NCBI GenBank assembly: GCA_045615765.1
Contig: JAZLFM010000042.1
Span: 1 to 64,000, forward strand
Source: UBA1715 sp045615765
GTDB lineage: Bacteria; Bacteroidota; Bacteroidia; Bacteroidales; UBA1715
Direction: 5' to 3'
DNA: 64,000 nucleotides
The notes beneath the pieces were generated by a model. It saw nothing but the letters and a program-made list of their open reading frames with translations. It did not search any database and was not told the origin of the DNA. Position numbers and translations under genes: made by a program. This document shows positions 33,413 through 42,956 of the stretch, one piece after another; the stretch's first letter is position 1, and each line of letters starts with the position of its first letter.

Positions 33413-34615
33413 TTATTGTATGAAATATTCGTTTCCTGGTAATGGATTCGAATAGAGTGGGTTTTGTATAAAACTCGTGTCAGAAAGTGTTAATAAGAAC
33501 GCTTTTAAGTCTGCTAGTTCATCTTGAGAAAGAAACATACCTCCATGATTTACGTTGATCATTAATGGATCGACAAATGGAGATCGTTTTAATTCGCAAT
33601 TATAAAATTCTAATACTTCGTCCAATGTTTTGTAGCGACCGTCGTGCATATATGGGGCGGTGTATTCAATGTTTCGCAAGGTTGGAACACGGTATTTCCC
33701 TTTATCTAATTCGTTGTGGGTTACGGAATATCTGTCGTGTTTATCGGTGAACGTTGTATCTTTTGCATTGTTCATATAAAGATTTGTAGTCCACAATGGT
33801 TGAGCAGGAGAACCGTGACAGTGAAAGCAATCAGCTTTTTCGGTTGTGAATAGGAAGAACCCGCGCATTTCTGATTCGGTTAAATTTGTCTCGCCACGCA
33901 TAAATTTGTCGAATTTAGAATCGAAGGAAACTAATGTGCGTATAAATTGTGCTATAGCTTTTGAAATTCGTTCTATCGTTATTTCTTCAGTTCCAAATGC
34001 TTGTTTGAAAAGTGGCGGATACATAGAAATTTGTCGTATTGTTGCCACTGATTTTTCAATGTCTCCATTACATTCGTGTGGCGAAACTATCATCATCCAG
34101 ATGAATGATTCCAAATTATTGTAATTGAAGGAATAGGGCTGTTTAGGCTTTAATGTATTGTTTTTCGATATAAATCCGTTCCACATATAACCTTCATGAT
34201 TCCAAACAAGATTTATTAAAGGCATTGTAACATGTGGAGTTGGAATCCCTGTAAGTCCAAAAGTTTTCCCGTCTTTGTATTTAGGATGGTCGATTCCACA
34301 TTCAAAACTTCTGGATTGTCTGTGGCATGAGGCACATGACATTAAACTGTCCTTATCAGTTCTTCCTGATAATCTTCCGTCGTAAAATAGATATCGTCCG
34401 AGTGTGACACCTTCTTGGGTTGTTGGATTGTCAACTGGAATATTCAGAGAATCAATTTTATACAAAGAATTGAAAGTATACGAAGTGTTTTTACTTTGTT
34501 TGTGCTCTTTGCTCGTCGCACATGAAACGATGTAGGTTATGGTAATGAATTGAATACAAACAAAAAGAGCTAACGAAATAATTCGCCAGCTCTTATGTTT
34601 ATTGAAAAAAGTCAT
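33413..34615 (-). CDS. Di-haem cytochrome c peroxidase (lipoprotein)
   Basis: The 400-residue protein has a hydrophobic N-terminus ending in a lipobox-like ITYIVSC, so it is probably lipid-anchored. Two c-type haem sites are present: CASCH in the first half and CFHCH in the second, in a CCP_MauG-type scaffold (LGRYLFYDGRLSG, PTLRNIEYTAPYMHDGRYKTLDEVLEFY). Members reduce hydrogen peroxide with electrons from the respiratory chain in the periplasm. It is the last gene of a leftward operon, 6 bases after the EF-hand membrane protein. Confidence 0.92.
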   Translation of the reverse strand: MTFFNKHKSWRIISLALFVCIQFITITYIVSCATSKEHKQSKNTSYTFNSLYKIDSLNIPVDNPTTQEGVTLGRYLFYDGRLSGRTDKDSLMSCASCHRQSRSFECGIDHPKYKDGKTFGLTGIPTPHVTMPLINLVWNHEGYMWNGFISKNNTLKPKQPYSFNYNNLESFIWMMIVSPHECNGDIEKSVATIRQISMYPPLFKQAFGTEEITIERISKAIAQFIRTLVSFDSKFDKFMRGETNLTESEMRGFFLFTTEKADCFHCHGSPAQPLWTTNLYMNNAKDTTFTDKHDRYSVTHNELDKGKYRVPTLRNIEYTAPYMHDGRYKTLDEVLEFYNCELKRSPFVDPLMINVNHGGMFLSQDELADLKAFLLTLSDTSFIQNPLYSNPLPGNEYFIQ

Positions 34616-34621
34616 TACTTA

Positions 34622-36865
34622 TTATTCAACAACAGTTGTTGTATCAATTGCTGGAATTGTATCAGTTACAGCTTGTACAGTGTCTGCAACAACTTCAGCT
34701 TCTTCATTGAAAGGTAATCCTATGCATGAAAGAAGGTTGAAGAAATATAATATTCCAAATACAACTGCAAGAACAACTACTACAATTACAATCTTTTTCC
34801 ATGTAGGCATTCCTTTCTTTGCAAAAGGATCTTGTAATGCTACAGTTGGGAATTGGGCAATTTTTGTTAATGTAGTACCGAATGCGATATTTACAAGTGC
34901 TCGAGCGTTGATAGCCCAACCATTTGCATCCAAAAGAGGAGCAAGGTTTCTGTTGCGTAATTTCATCCAAGCCATAACCATAGATGGTCCAGAAATTAGA
35001 AGCAAAATACCTATGAATACTAAGATAACTTGCCACCAACTTAATTGTGCAAAACCAGATACAACGCTTACGCAGAATGAACCTAAGAAGCCTAATGCCA
35101 TACCTATTGCAGCAAAGATACCTGCGAATTTTGCTATATCAAATGGTTGTGCTTGTGGTGCTGGCGCAGCGCCTTCTGCTGGAGCAGTTGCCGCAGTCGC
35201 AGCTTGTGCAGAAACATTTGTTGTCAAATTATCGAATGATTTCGAATCTTTTTCTGCAGCAGATTTGTTGATTAAATCTGTAACCCATTTCGCAAATTTT
35301 CTGTAAGGAGCCCAGAATGCCTGACGAATACTGATAGGATTATCGATGATTTTTACTACAACAGCGTCCCAATCTAGACCATTTCTGTCATAGAAGATAG
35401 CATTTTTTCCAACGATTAAGTCATTGATGTCACCATCAGTCATAACAGCAACGATGGTCATTTTTTCTGCTTTTTGTTTTGATGTACAATCGCAGTACAA
35501 CAAATACATTCCGCTATATGTTGCCATTGTGTTATGTTTTGCCATATCACTTACGCGAATACACAAATCACAACTTCTTTGGTCGATGAACAATGTTCCT
35601 GCTTGGAATATTGCTTTTGTATCACCATCTTTTGTGTAGAAATCAGAGAATGTCACATAGTTTTTAATCAACTTATATAAGTCTCTGTAGTAGTGCAACA
35701 ATTTATCTACTGATTGAATTTCATTTGCTTCAGCTTCTAAAGCTTTATCTTGTTCAACTAGTGAAAGTAATTCGTCTTTTTTGTTTTGAGCAAGAATATT
35801 CTTTATAGTTTCTTCACCTAATACTTCAACAATTTCACCTTTCTTAGCTGCTTTCCATGCCTCATACGCAGTAAATTTAGCTCCTATAGAATTCCATTCT
35901 TCTTCTGTGATAGCTTTTTTGTCTGCGAAATCTACATCTAAAATAAGTGTTTTAAGACTTGCAAATGCTGCTTCCCAAGCAGGGTTTATACCACCTTGTA
36001 ATGAGAGCTCTTTGTTCGCATTTACGCGTGCAAGAGGGTAGGTTGCAATTTCTTCTGTACATGCAGAAAGATTTTTGTCGCTAATTGCTTCCATTTTCGT
36101 TGCAGATACATCTAATGCTGCAGTTGAATCAGAATTGAAAGCAATCAATTTACAACGCATAAAGAAATCAGTTACTTTTTCTTTTATTGCATTATAAGCA
36201 ACAAGAGCAGCTTCTGTATTTTCTCCATAAGGAAGAGTTTCAGTTTTCTTTTCTTCTAACCATGCTACATAGTCTGCACAATTGGTATATAAAGCTTCGA
36301 TTTGTTCAGCATTAATACCATCAACGCCGCTGCGATCTGGAGTTGTACCGATAGCTTTCATACAAGCGGCAATAGTAGCCTTTATAGTTTCGTCATCAGA
36401 AGAATTTTCTGTAATTACGCCATCTCCGTTAAATTTAGTTTTAGCAAAGATTGCAATGCTATCAGATGTGTCGGCAATAGAGATAGAATCTTTTTCTAAA
36501 CCGAGGTTTGCTAAAATTTGTTTGGCTGAATTATAGATCTTTTGTCCTTCTTCAACTTCTGTATTAATATCAGATAAAGCTAATGTGTCAGATTTTTGCA
36601 ATAAAGTATCTGGATTTTTCAACACTTTTGTAATCCATTCTGCTGCATCTATAACTTCATTTACACGAATTTTGCCGTCTTTGTCGGCATCCATCATTTC
36701 TAGTGTTTTTTCATCTATCTCGAGACCTTTAGTAGGGCAGCTTAAAACTGTCCACATTTTTTGGTCTAATTCTCCTAAATGGGCGATATCTTCACCAGTT
36801 TCTATGTTTACGCGAGGTACGCCGCCAACATTAGAGAATTTCCATTCGTAGTTTTTGTTTGCCAT
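34622..36865 (-). CDS. Large EF-hand-containing membrane protein of unknown function
   Basis: A 747-residue protein without a signal peptide. Near the N-terminus is a canonical EF-hand loop, DADKDGKIRVNE (59-70), with Asp at positions 1, 3 and 5, Gly at 6 and Glu at 12. A second, degenerate loop is FNGDGVITE (about 140-150). The middle is acidic, helical and Ala-rich (about 180-430), followed by a mixed region, an Ala/Pro-rich linker (about 555-575) and three hydrophobic helices (about 580-605, 612-634, 691-711). The tail after the last helix is acidic. I do not recognise the family. It is sandwiched between an ABC-F ATPase (20 bases) and a di-haem peroxidase (6 bases), implying one transcript. 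Confidence 0.8.
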   Translation of the reverse strand: MANKNYEWKFSNVGGVPRVNIETGEDIAHLGELDQKMWTVLSCPTKGLEIDEKTLEMMDADKDGKIRVNEVIDAAEWITKVLKNPDTLLQKSDTLALSDINTEVEEGQKIYNSAKQILANLGLEKDSISIADTSDSIAIFAKTKFNGDGVITENSSDDETIKATIAACMKAIGTTPDRSGVDGINAEQIEALYTNCADYVAWLEEKKTETLPYGENTEAALVAYNAIKEKVTDFFMRCKLIAFNSDSTAALDVSATKMEAISDKNLSACTEEIATYPLARVNANKELSLQGGINPAWEAAFASLKTLILDVDFADKKAITEEEWNSIGAKFTAYEAWKAAKKGEIVEVLGEETIKNILAQNKKDELLSLVEQDKALEAEANEIQSVDKLLHYYRDLYKLIKNYVTFSDFYTKDGDTKAIFQAGTLFIDQRSCDLCIRVSDMAKHNTMATYSGMYLLYCDCTSKQKAEKMTIVAVMTDGDINDLIVGKNAIFYDRNGLDWDAVVVKIIDNPISIRQAFWAPYRKFAKWVTDLINKSAAEKDSKSFDNLTTNVSAQAATAATAPAEGAAPAPQAQPFDIAKFAGIFAAIGMALGFLGSFCVSVVSGFAQLSWWQVILVFIGILLLISGPSMVMAWMKLRNRNLAPLLDANGWAINARALVNIAFGTTLTKIAQFPTVALQDPFAKKGMPTWKKIVIVVVVLAVVFGILYFFNLLSCIGLPFNEEAEVVADTVQAVTDTIPAIDTTTVVE

Positions 36866-36884
36866 ATTTGTAGTTTTATAATGT

Positions 36885-38741
36885 TTACATTTTTTCGCTT
36901 AATTCTAACCAAATCATTTCTTTTTCATCAAGAAGTGCAATGATTTCACCAATTCTTTCAGATTTAATACGTAAATCTTCTGGAGTTAATGTTCCAGATG
37001 ACAAATATAATTCTAAATCTGCTTTCTCTTGCTCTAATTCTTGAATTTCTTTTTCCGTTTTGTCGAATAATTGTTGCTCTTTAAAGCTCAATCGTTTTCG
37101 TTGTCGTGGCTCTTTGCTCGTCGAAACTTGTTTTGGAGTTTCTTTTTCCTGTTGCTCTTTTTCTTTTGCGTTTTCTTTTTCTCTAAAAATAGAGTAGTTT
37201 CCTGGAAAATCAGAAACTTCTCCATTGCCTTTAAATACAAGTAGATGTTCAGCTATTTTATCTATGAAAAATCTATCGTGGGAAACAACAAGAACACAGC
37301 CTTGGAAATTAAGAAGATATTCTTCTAACATTTGTATGGTAAATAAATCCAAGTCGTTTGTTGGTTCGTCAAGTATAAGGAAATTTGGCTTTTGCATTAA
37401 GACTGTCATAAGGTACAGTCTTTTTTTCTCGCCACCGCTTAGCTTTGATACATATAAATATTGCACAGATCGTGGGAAATTCCATTGCTCAAGATATTGA
37501 GCGGCGGTAATTGTTCTTCCTTTTTGTAATTCAATTTTGTCAGAAATGTCTTTTATTACATCTATTACATGTTTTCCATCACAGCCGAGTAAACCGTCCT
37601 GCTTGTAATAACCAATCGATAATGTATCGCCCCAATCTACGGTGCCGCTGTCAGGTTGTAGTTGTTGGGTAATGATATTCAATAAAGTTGATTTTCCACA
37701 ACCGTTGTCGCCTATAATACCAACTCGTTCTCCTTTTTGAAAAGAATAGGAGATATGTGATAATATATTTTTCTCTCCAAATGATTTGGATATGTTTTTT
37801 AGGTCAACAACTTTATTTCCTAAATATTGACTTGCAATGTTTATAATAAGATTTGAGTCGTTCTCTACTTTTGTTTGAGCTTTCTCTTGTAGTTCGTAGA
37901 ATGCGTCAATTCTGTATCTTGCTTTGGTACCTCGTGCTTGTGGTTGTCGGCGCATCCAGTCTAATTCTTTACGCATTAGATTCTTCGCTTTAGAAACTTC
38001 TGCTGTTTGAACTTGAAGTCGTTCTTGTTTCTTGTCAAGAAAATAGGAGTAGTTCCCCGAATAACGATACATCGTTTTGTTGTCTAATTCTAAAATTGTA
38101 TCGCATACATTATCAAGGAAATATCTATCGTGTGTGACAAGTAGTAATGTACTTTTTATTTTCTTTAGATATTCTTCCAACCATTCAATTATTGCAATGT
38201 CCAAATGGTTGGTTGGTTCATCAAGTATTAAAAAGTCTGGTTCTAGTATTAAGATTTTTGCTAATGCGACTCTTTTTTTCTGTCCACCAGAAAGTTGTTG
38301 TATTATTTGTTCTGATGGAAGTTCGAGTTTTGATATTACAAGTTTTACTTTCGATTCATAATTCCATGCATCGCATGCATCCATGGCATCGGTAGCTTTT
38401 TGTATATTCTTCTCGTCTCCGTTTGTAAGAGCTTGCTCATATTCAGCCATAGCTTTTAAAACAGTTTTGTTGGCAGAATATACTTCGTCGTAAATGCTGA
38501 ATGAAGACTCTAATTCTGTGTCTTGGTCTAGATAACCAATATTTACATCAGGTTCAAATATGATAGAACCAGCTTCGGGAATATCTTCACCCATGATTAT
38601 TTTTATGAGTGTAGTTTTTCCTGTGCCGTTTTTGGCCACTAGTGCTATTCGTTCACCACGATTTATTACGAAAGAGAGATTGTCGAATAATAGATATTCT
38701 CCGTAATATTTTGTTATGTTTTCAACTTGAAGAATTGCCAT
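36885..38741 (-). CDS. ABC-F family ATPase (Uup-like)
   Basis: A 618-residue soluble protein with two ABC ATPase domains and no membrane segment. Domain 1 has ALVAKNGTGKTTLIKI, LSGGQKKRVALAK and ILDEPTNHLD. Domain 2 has GIIGDNGCGKSTLL, LSGGEKKRLYLM and ILDEPTNDLD, each ending with the expected SHDRFF/THDRYF His. A Lys/Glu-rich C-terminal coiled coil (about 530-618) is the Uup-type tail. ABC-F proteins act on ribosomes or nucleic acids instead of transporting. No own promoter is obvious; a terminator for the upstream gene lies at 38767. Confidence 0.93.
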   Translation of the reverse strand: MAILQVENITKYYGEYLLFDNLSFVINRGERIALVAKNGTGKTTLIKIIMGEDIPEAGSIIFEPDVNIGYLDQDTELESSFSIYDEVYSANKTVLKAMAEYEQALTNGDEKNIQKATDAMDACDAWNYESKVKLVISKLELPSEQIIQQLSGGQKKRVALAKILILEPDFLILDEPTNHLDIAIIEWLEEYLKKIKSTLLLVTHDRYFLDNVCDTILELDNKTMYRYSGNYSYFLDKKQERLQVQTAEVSKAKNLMRKELDWMRRQPQARGTKARYRIDAFYELQEKAQTKVENDSNLIINIASQYLGNKVVDLKNISKSFGEKNILSHISYSFQKGERVGIIGDNGCGKSTLLNIITQQLQPDSGTVDWGDTLSIGYYKQDGLLGCDGKHVIDVIKDISDKIELQKGRTITAAQYLEQWNFPRSVQYLYVSKLSGGEKKRLYLMTVLMQKPNFLILDEPTNDLDLFTIQMLEEYLLNFQGCVLVVSHDRFFIDKIAEHLLVFKGNGEVSDFPGNYSIFREKENAKEKEQQEKETPKQVSTSKEPRQRKRLSFKEQQLFDKTEKEIQELEQEKADLELYLSSGTLTPEDLRIKSERIGEIIALLDEKEMIWLELSEKM

Positions 38742-38766
38742 GGATAGGAGAGGTGGATTAAAAAAA

Positions 38767-38790
38767 AAGGCGGTAAAAAAACCGCCTTTT
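38767..38790 (-). terminator. Terminator downstream of the 38813-39256 gene
   Basis: AAGGCGGT and ACCGCCTT form a perfect 8-pair stem around six A, with a T run on the minus strand. Partial read-through could supply the ABC-F operon, which lacks a clear promoter. Confidence 0.85.
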
Positions 38791-38812
38791 TATACTTGTG
38801 TATATTTATTTA

Positions 38813-39256
38813 TTAGTTTGCTGAGAAACCAACAAGAACTGCAACACAACCACGGGCAGTTTCATCAGATACTGCGTCGTCATTTGTTTCAACTTCAATT
38901 GAGATAATCAATTGTTGACTTGATTCCATTTTGAAATCCCAAACGCGTTTAAAAGAGTGTTTTGCATTTGTGAACAAAACATTTCTATCAGCATCCATGA
39001 TTGAGAATTTAATTTTAGGAAGGTTGCTGTCACCACAAATCGCAATACGATAATTTTGATTTGAGTAGAATGTTTTATACAATTCTGCAGATTCACCTTC
39101 GCCTAATTCAGTGGCGTTAAAGATACCATCGTGAACATAAGGTTCCAAACTTGGTTTACATTCTGTTTTTGCGAATGTTCTACATTGTCCGTAAGATAAA
39201 GTTCCTAACAATACGAACGATACAACCAATACAACTATTTTACTAATGCTTTTCAT
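38813..39256 (-). CDS. Small secreted protein of unknown function
   Basis: A 147-residue protein with a signal peptide (about 1-23, LSYGQ). The mature part (RTFAKTECKPSLEPYVHDGIFNA...) has several Cys and beta-strand-like segments (YRIAICGDSNLPKIKFSIMD) reminiscent of small secreted beta-sandwich proteins. I do not recognise the family. It follows the lipoprotein gene 39277-40182 by 20 bases on the same strand, so the two probably form one envelope-associated unit. A terminator follows. Confidence 0.65.
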   Translation of the reverse strand: MKSISKIVVLVVSFVLLGTLSYGQCRTFAKTECKPSLEPYVHDGIFNATELGEGESAELYKTFYSNQNYRIAICGDSNLPKIKFSIMDADRNVLFTNAKHSFKRVWDFKMESSQQLIISIEVETNDDAVSDETARGCVAVLVGFSAN

Positions 39257-39276
39257 ACTATTGCTATTTCTTTAAA

Positions 39277-40182
39277 TTATTGGATGAATGAATTTCTCAA
39301 TTTTGCTGCTTCTGCTTTTAAAGCGTCATATTGAGCTTGAGTAATATTGATTTTTTGTGTTGCTTTCAACACTGTTGATCCAGATTCTTCGTCTGTAATC
39401 GTTTCGATTCCAGATTTTTCAATTTCAATAGCATTGAATGCTTTAGAAATAGGTTGGATTTGAGTTAACACATCAGCAATGTCAGGATTGTCGATGTATT
39501 CTCCTAATAATTTTTCCATTTCTGCGAAAGATAATTTTTGTTCTACGATTCTTTCAATCAAATCTTTATCTTTCTTAACATCTTTTGTAAGTTGAGTAGC
39601 CAAGTATAAAGCTTCAACCCAACCACCAGCTAGAATCAATGCTGCCATTTCTGGTCTGTCGTCTTCTTTCAATGTTGAGTTTGAATTTAAGAATGTTTCA
39701 GAAATGATACGGATAACAGAGTCTCTATTATCGTGGTTCGCTTCCAAACGATCAATAATTGATTGGTCGATTGCTTGTAACAAATCCAAACCAATTGCTA
39801 ATTTCTTAGAAACTTGCATGTATTGCATAATTGTTTGGTTTTGTTCGAAGATACTTGCGTAACTTAAGTCAGCACCATAAACACCCAAGTTTAATGCTTT
39901 TTGCTTGTCAGTGTTATATTTATTAGTGTTTGCTGTTGGGTTAAGTAATGATTCGTCGTATCCTGCACCAGCTCTTTTTAACAATAATGTTGTTTCAACA
40001 GGAGAAGGTAAAGAATACATTACTTTCTTAACATCATCTATAACTTTTTGTTTTTCTAGTTGTTCTTGACTAACCGTTTCTTCTGAAGAAGATTTTGATT
40101 TGTCCTCATTGCTACAACTTGCTGTACCAAATAATAATCCTGCCACGACTATCATCTGTACTAATTTAGTGTTACTTCGCAT
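39277..40182 (-). CDS. Lipoprotein of unknown function
   Basis: A 301-residue protein with a lipoprotein signal (MIVVAGLLFGTASC, lipid-anchored Cys at about 23) and a Ser/Lys/Glu-rich tether. The rest is almost wholly helical (for example IIDRLEANHDNRDS, LTKDVKKDKDLIERIVEQKL). No catalytic motif is visible. It is upstream of the small secreted protein, and similar helical lipoproteins occur in Bacteroidota without known roles. It is probably on the inner leaflet of the outer membrane or the inner membrane. Confidence 0.75.
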   Translation of the reverse strand: MRSNTKLVQMIVVAGLLFGTASCSNEDKSKSSSEETVSQEQLEKQKVIDDVKKVMYSLPSPVETTLLLKRAGAGYDESLLNPTANTNKYNTDKQKALNLGVYGADLSYASIFEQNQTIMQYMQVSKKLAIGLDLLQAIDQSIIDRLEANHDNRDSVIRIISETFLNSNSTLKEDDRPEMAALILAGGWVEALYLATQLTKDVKKDKDLIERIVEQKLSFAEMEKLLGEYIDNPDIADVLTQIQPISKAFNAIEIEKSGIETITDEESGSTVLKATQKINITQAQYDALKAEAAKLRNSFIQ

Positions 40183-40281
40183 AGGGTTTAGTTTAAAAAT
40201 GCTACATTTATTATTTGCGTAAAATTACTAATTTTTTTTATTTGCAAATGTTTTCTATGTGTAAATTTTAATAAATAAATT

Positions 40282-40794
40282 ATGGAATTAAGTGAATCCG
40301 CTGCTATAAAAGAAATTCAGGATGTGTTTTTGTCTGAAAATGAGTCTGCAATACACGATGCCATTTCGTATATTCATGAGAATGGTTCGGTTAAAATGAT
40401 GCCTCTTTTGTTTGATTTATTGTCACAAACAACTTCTACGTCAATAAAAAAAGATGTGTATGCTTGTCTTGTTGATGCAAAATCTCAAGATGCGAAAGAT
40501 GTATTTGTTAAGGCTTTACGTAAACCTGAACTTGTTGCAGAAAAAAAAGATATACTTGCAACTATGTGGCAAACCAATATTGATTTCTCGGATTCTGCGG
40601 AGTTGTTCGTTGAAATATTGTTGAATGATACTTATGAAACGGCGATAGAAGCTTTCACTAATTTAGATGTATGTTCTGAAAATATGTCTGAGGATCAAAA
40701 GAAATCTTTAGTCGATTCGTTGTCGAATGGGGCAATGAAGGATAAATCGGAGAAAGGAACTTTGATTCAAGAAGCCATTCAGTTGCTTTCTTAG
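40282..40794 (+). CDS. HEAT-repeat-like protein of unknown function
   Basis: A 170-residue, wholly helical acidic protein (MELSESAAIKEIQDVFLSEN...) with helix pairs of about 35 residues (HENGSVKMMPLLFDLLSQT, KDVYACLVDAKSQDAKDVFVKAL) that suggest HEAT-like repeats. No signal peptide or catalytic motif. Its stop codon overlaps the stop of the convergent sigma factor gene. The single-gene layout gives no clue to function. Confidence 0.65.
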   Translation: MELSESAAIKEIQDVFLSENESAIHDAISYIHENGSVKMMPLLFDLLSQTTSTSIKKDVYACLVDAKSQDAKDVFVKALRKPELVAEKKDILATMWQTNIDFSDSAELFVEILLNDTYETAIEAFTNLDVCSENMSEDQKKSLVDSLSNGAMKDKSEKGTLIQEAIQLLS

Positions 40795-41336
40795 TCCTCT
40801 GTGTTAGGGCTTTGTAATGTTTTCCGTAATGTTGCAAAAGCCCTTGTTATATTTGCTTCGACGGCTTTTACCGATATGTTTAATTGTTCGGCAATTTCTT
40901 TGTTTTTTAACCCTTGAAATTTGCTTAATGTTAAAACATCCTGACAGCGTTCCGGTAGGTTTGCTATAGCTTCTTTTAGTTTTTGCTCTTTTTCTTCTGA
41001 CAAATCATTCTCTATAGCACTAACTTCTAATGCTTTAAGTTCGTTCCAAGTTTCGGATTTATATTTTTCTTCTGTCTTTTTGTGATTTATTGTGTTGATA
41101 CAGTGGTTTTTTACGGAACGGTATAGATAGGAACTTATATTTATTATTGTATCATAATCTTGTCTTTGTTCCCAAAGTTTGGTCATAACGCGTTGGACTA
41201 TTTCTTCAGCTTCGTCCTCGTCTAGTAGGTAAGAGTTAGCAAAAATGCATAGTTTTTTATAGTAGTTGGTATATAGTGAATGAAACAGTTCGTTCCATTC
41301 TTGTGGACTTCTTGATTTATTTTTATTGTTATCCAT
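40791..41336 (-). CDS. ECF RNA polymerase sigma factor
   Basis: A 181-residue group 4 sigma factor. Region 2 is seen in LHSLYTNYYKKLCIFANSYLLDEDEAEEIVQRV...KLWEQR and region 4 in LPERCQDVLTLSKFQGLKNKEIAEQLNISVKAVE. The sequence is of the kind in the Bacteroides sigma-70 expansion families. No anti-sigma factor (FecR-like) or SusC gene is adjacent, so the regulating partner is not visible. The last gene codon region overlaps the stop of 40282-40794. Confidence 0.92.
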   Translation of the reverse strand: MDNNKNKSRSPQEWNELFHSLYTNYYKKLCIFANSYLLDEDEAEEIVQRVMTKLWEQRQDYDTIINISSYLYRSVKNHCINTINHKKTEEKYKSETWNELKALEVSAIENDLSEEKEQKLKEAIANLPERCQDVLTLSKFQGLKNKEIAEQLNISVKAVEANITRAFATLRKTLQSPNTED

Positions 41337-41378
41337 TATACCAAATTTGTGCGTGAAAATACATCATTTTCTGTAATA

Positions 41379-41416
41379 AAAAAACGGTATTGAAATTTCT
41401 TCAATACCGTTTTTTA
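41379..41416 (-). terminator. Terminator of the 41435-42808 gene
   Basis: A perfect 11-pair stem (ACGGTATTGAA / TTCAATACCGT, 41384-41394 with 41400-41410) around five bases, with A/T runs on both flanks. Confidence 0.9.
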
Positions 41417-41434
41417 CTATTTGTATGTTTTTGC

Positions 41435-42808
41435 TTACTGATTTGTATTTGTTGGTTGTATATTGTTTACATCAGTAAGTTTTGTCTTATTTACAAATGC
41501 TGCATATCCAATACTTGTTGTTCCTGTTGGGTATTCTTCTAAGAAATAATATGTTGCTCCCCAGGAATGTTCAACCATTGTGTAGATTTCAACTTGTTTT
41601 CCGTTGTTCATGAATACTCTGGTTGTTTTCTTATGAGCGTCTTGTGTTATTTCTATTGTTCGTTCGTTAGGATATTTGTGCATTAATGAATCCTGATACG
41701 TTGCAAAGTCAACAACTTTCTTGGTTGGTTGATCTTGTACAATGATCTTTGGCTTTTTAGACAAATCTATTGCTTCTTTTGGTTGTTCTTTCTTTGGTTC
41801 TTCTTTAGCAACAACAGGTTCTGGTTCTTTCTTCTTTTCTTTTTTCTTAGGTGTTTCTTTTGCTACTGTTGTGTTTTGTATAGTTTCTTTGCTGAAGAAT
41901 TCGTCCATTAGGCGCATTGTTCTATTTCCTTCAGCAATATTTGAACTTGAAGCATATACTTGTTTTTGTAATTCTGTTCTAAATATTTCTTCAACTTGTT
42001 GGTCGGTTAAGGGAACATAAGCAGGGTAGGTTTTTACACCGTCGGTAGTATCAACTTTTGCAAGTTCTTGTGCGATAAGTGAATCTAAATTTATACCAAG
42101 CAATTCTGCTTTTGTTTCAAAACGGTTTAATTCTGTTTGAATATCTTGTAGTTTGTATTGCGAATACAATCTGTTTGGTTTTAATTTTTGTGCTTCGCTG
42201 AAGAATTTGCGGGCAGCATAGAATTGTGACTTCTCATAATATACGGTACCTTGGTTTATTAATGCCATATATCGTTTTTCGGCTTTTATAGAGTCTTTGT
42301 TGCTTTCTGCACCGTTTTGTGCTATCTCCAATTGTTTTTCGAATAATTCAGTGTTGACGATTCTTTGTTGAACCATATAGTCAATGTCCAAATCGTAGTT
42401 GAATCCTCTGTATTGTTTTTCGTATGCAATTACATGGAATGTTTTGTTGAACAATTTTTTGTATTTGTCAGCAGGGTTAAAAAGATGATATGATATTTCT
42501 AACGGACGATAGCAGCATTGTGGAGCATTTGATGGCAATTCCATCATAGCTTCAAATGTCAATGTTTGAAATCCATCCATGCTGTATGTAATTACATAAT
42601 TTTTACCGTATGGTAAATACAATTCATAATTTCCGCGTTCGTCTGTTGTAACTTCACTGAATTTATATCCGCGTTGGGTTACTTTTATCGTTACTCCTTG
42701 TGCTGGACCGTTTACAGCTTTGATTTTTCCGTAGATTTTGAATTCGCTTTGAGCAAATAGGGCGGCTGCTAATGTGAGGCCTATAATTGTTGAGAGTAGT
42801 TTCTTCAT
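41435..42808 (-). CDS. Secreted carboxypeptidase-regulatory-like and TPR protein
   Basis: 457 residues from the ATG giving MKKLLSTIIGLTL (signal peptide to about AALFAQ); an upstream in-frame ATG adds eight residues. A CarboxypepD_reg-like beta-sandwich (about 20-100, KIKAVNGPAQGVTIKVT...GNYELYLPYG) is followed by a helical TPR-like region (about 165-230, QGTVYYEKSQFYAARKFFSEAQ), then a Lys/Glu/Pro-rich low-complexity stretch, then a short C-terminal beta domain. These features suit an envelope scaffold or a gliding/secretion-associated protein. The family is not recognised further. Confidence 0.75.
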   Translation of the reverse strand: MKKLLSTIIGLTLAAALFAQSEFKIYGKIKAVNGPAQGVTIKVTQRGYKFSEVTTDERGNYELYLPYGKNYVITYSMDGFQTLTFEAMMELPSNAPQCCYRPLEISYHLFNPADKYKKLFNKTFHVIAYEKQYRGFNYDLDIDYMVQQRIVNTELFEKQLEIAQNGAESNKDSIKAEKRYMALINQGTVYYEKSQFYAARKFFSEAQKLKPNRLYSQYKLQDIQTELNRFETKAELLGINLDSLIAQELAKVDTTDGVKTYPAYVPLTDQQVEEIFRTELQKQVYASSSNIAEGNRTMRLMDEFFSKETIQNTTVAKETPKKKEKKKEPEPVVAKEEPKKEQPKEAIDLSKKPKIIVQDQPTKKVVDFATYQDSLMHKYPNERTIEITQDAHKKTTRVFMNNGKQVEIYTMVEHSWGATYYFLEEYPTGTTSIGYAAFVNKTKLTDVNNIQPTNTNQ

Positions 42809-42910
42809 GTTCGTTTTTATATACGGTGGCAAAAGTATTGGTTTTTTGTTTGGAATGTGGTTAAATCACTATGTTTTTTGATTTAGTTTTCAACAAGTAA
42901 TTTACATAAA

Positions 42911-42937
42911 AAAAGCCGTCTATTTGACGGCCTTTTT
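42911..42937 (-). terminator. rpoD terminator
   Basis: GCCGTC and GACGGC form a 6-pair stem around TATTT, followed on the minus strand by a T run. Confidence 0.85.
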
Positions 42938-42956
42938 ATAAGTTCGAAGATATGTA

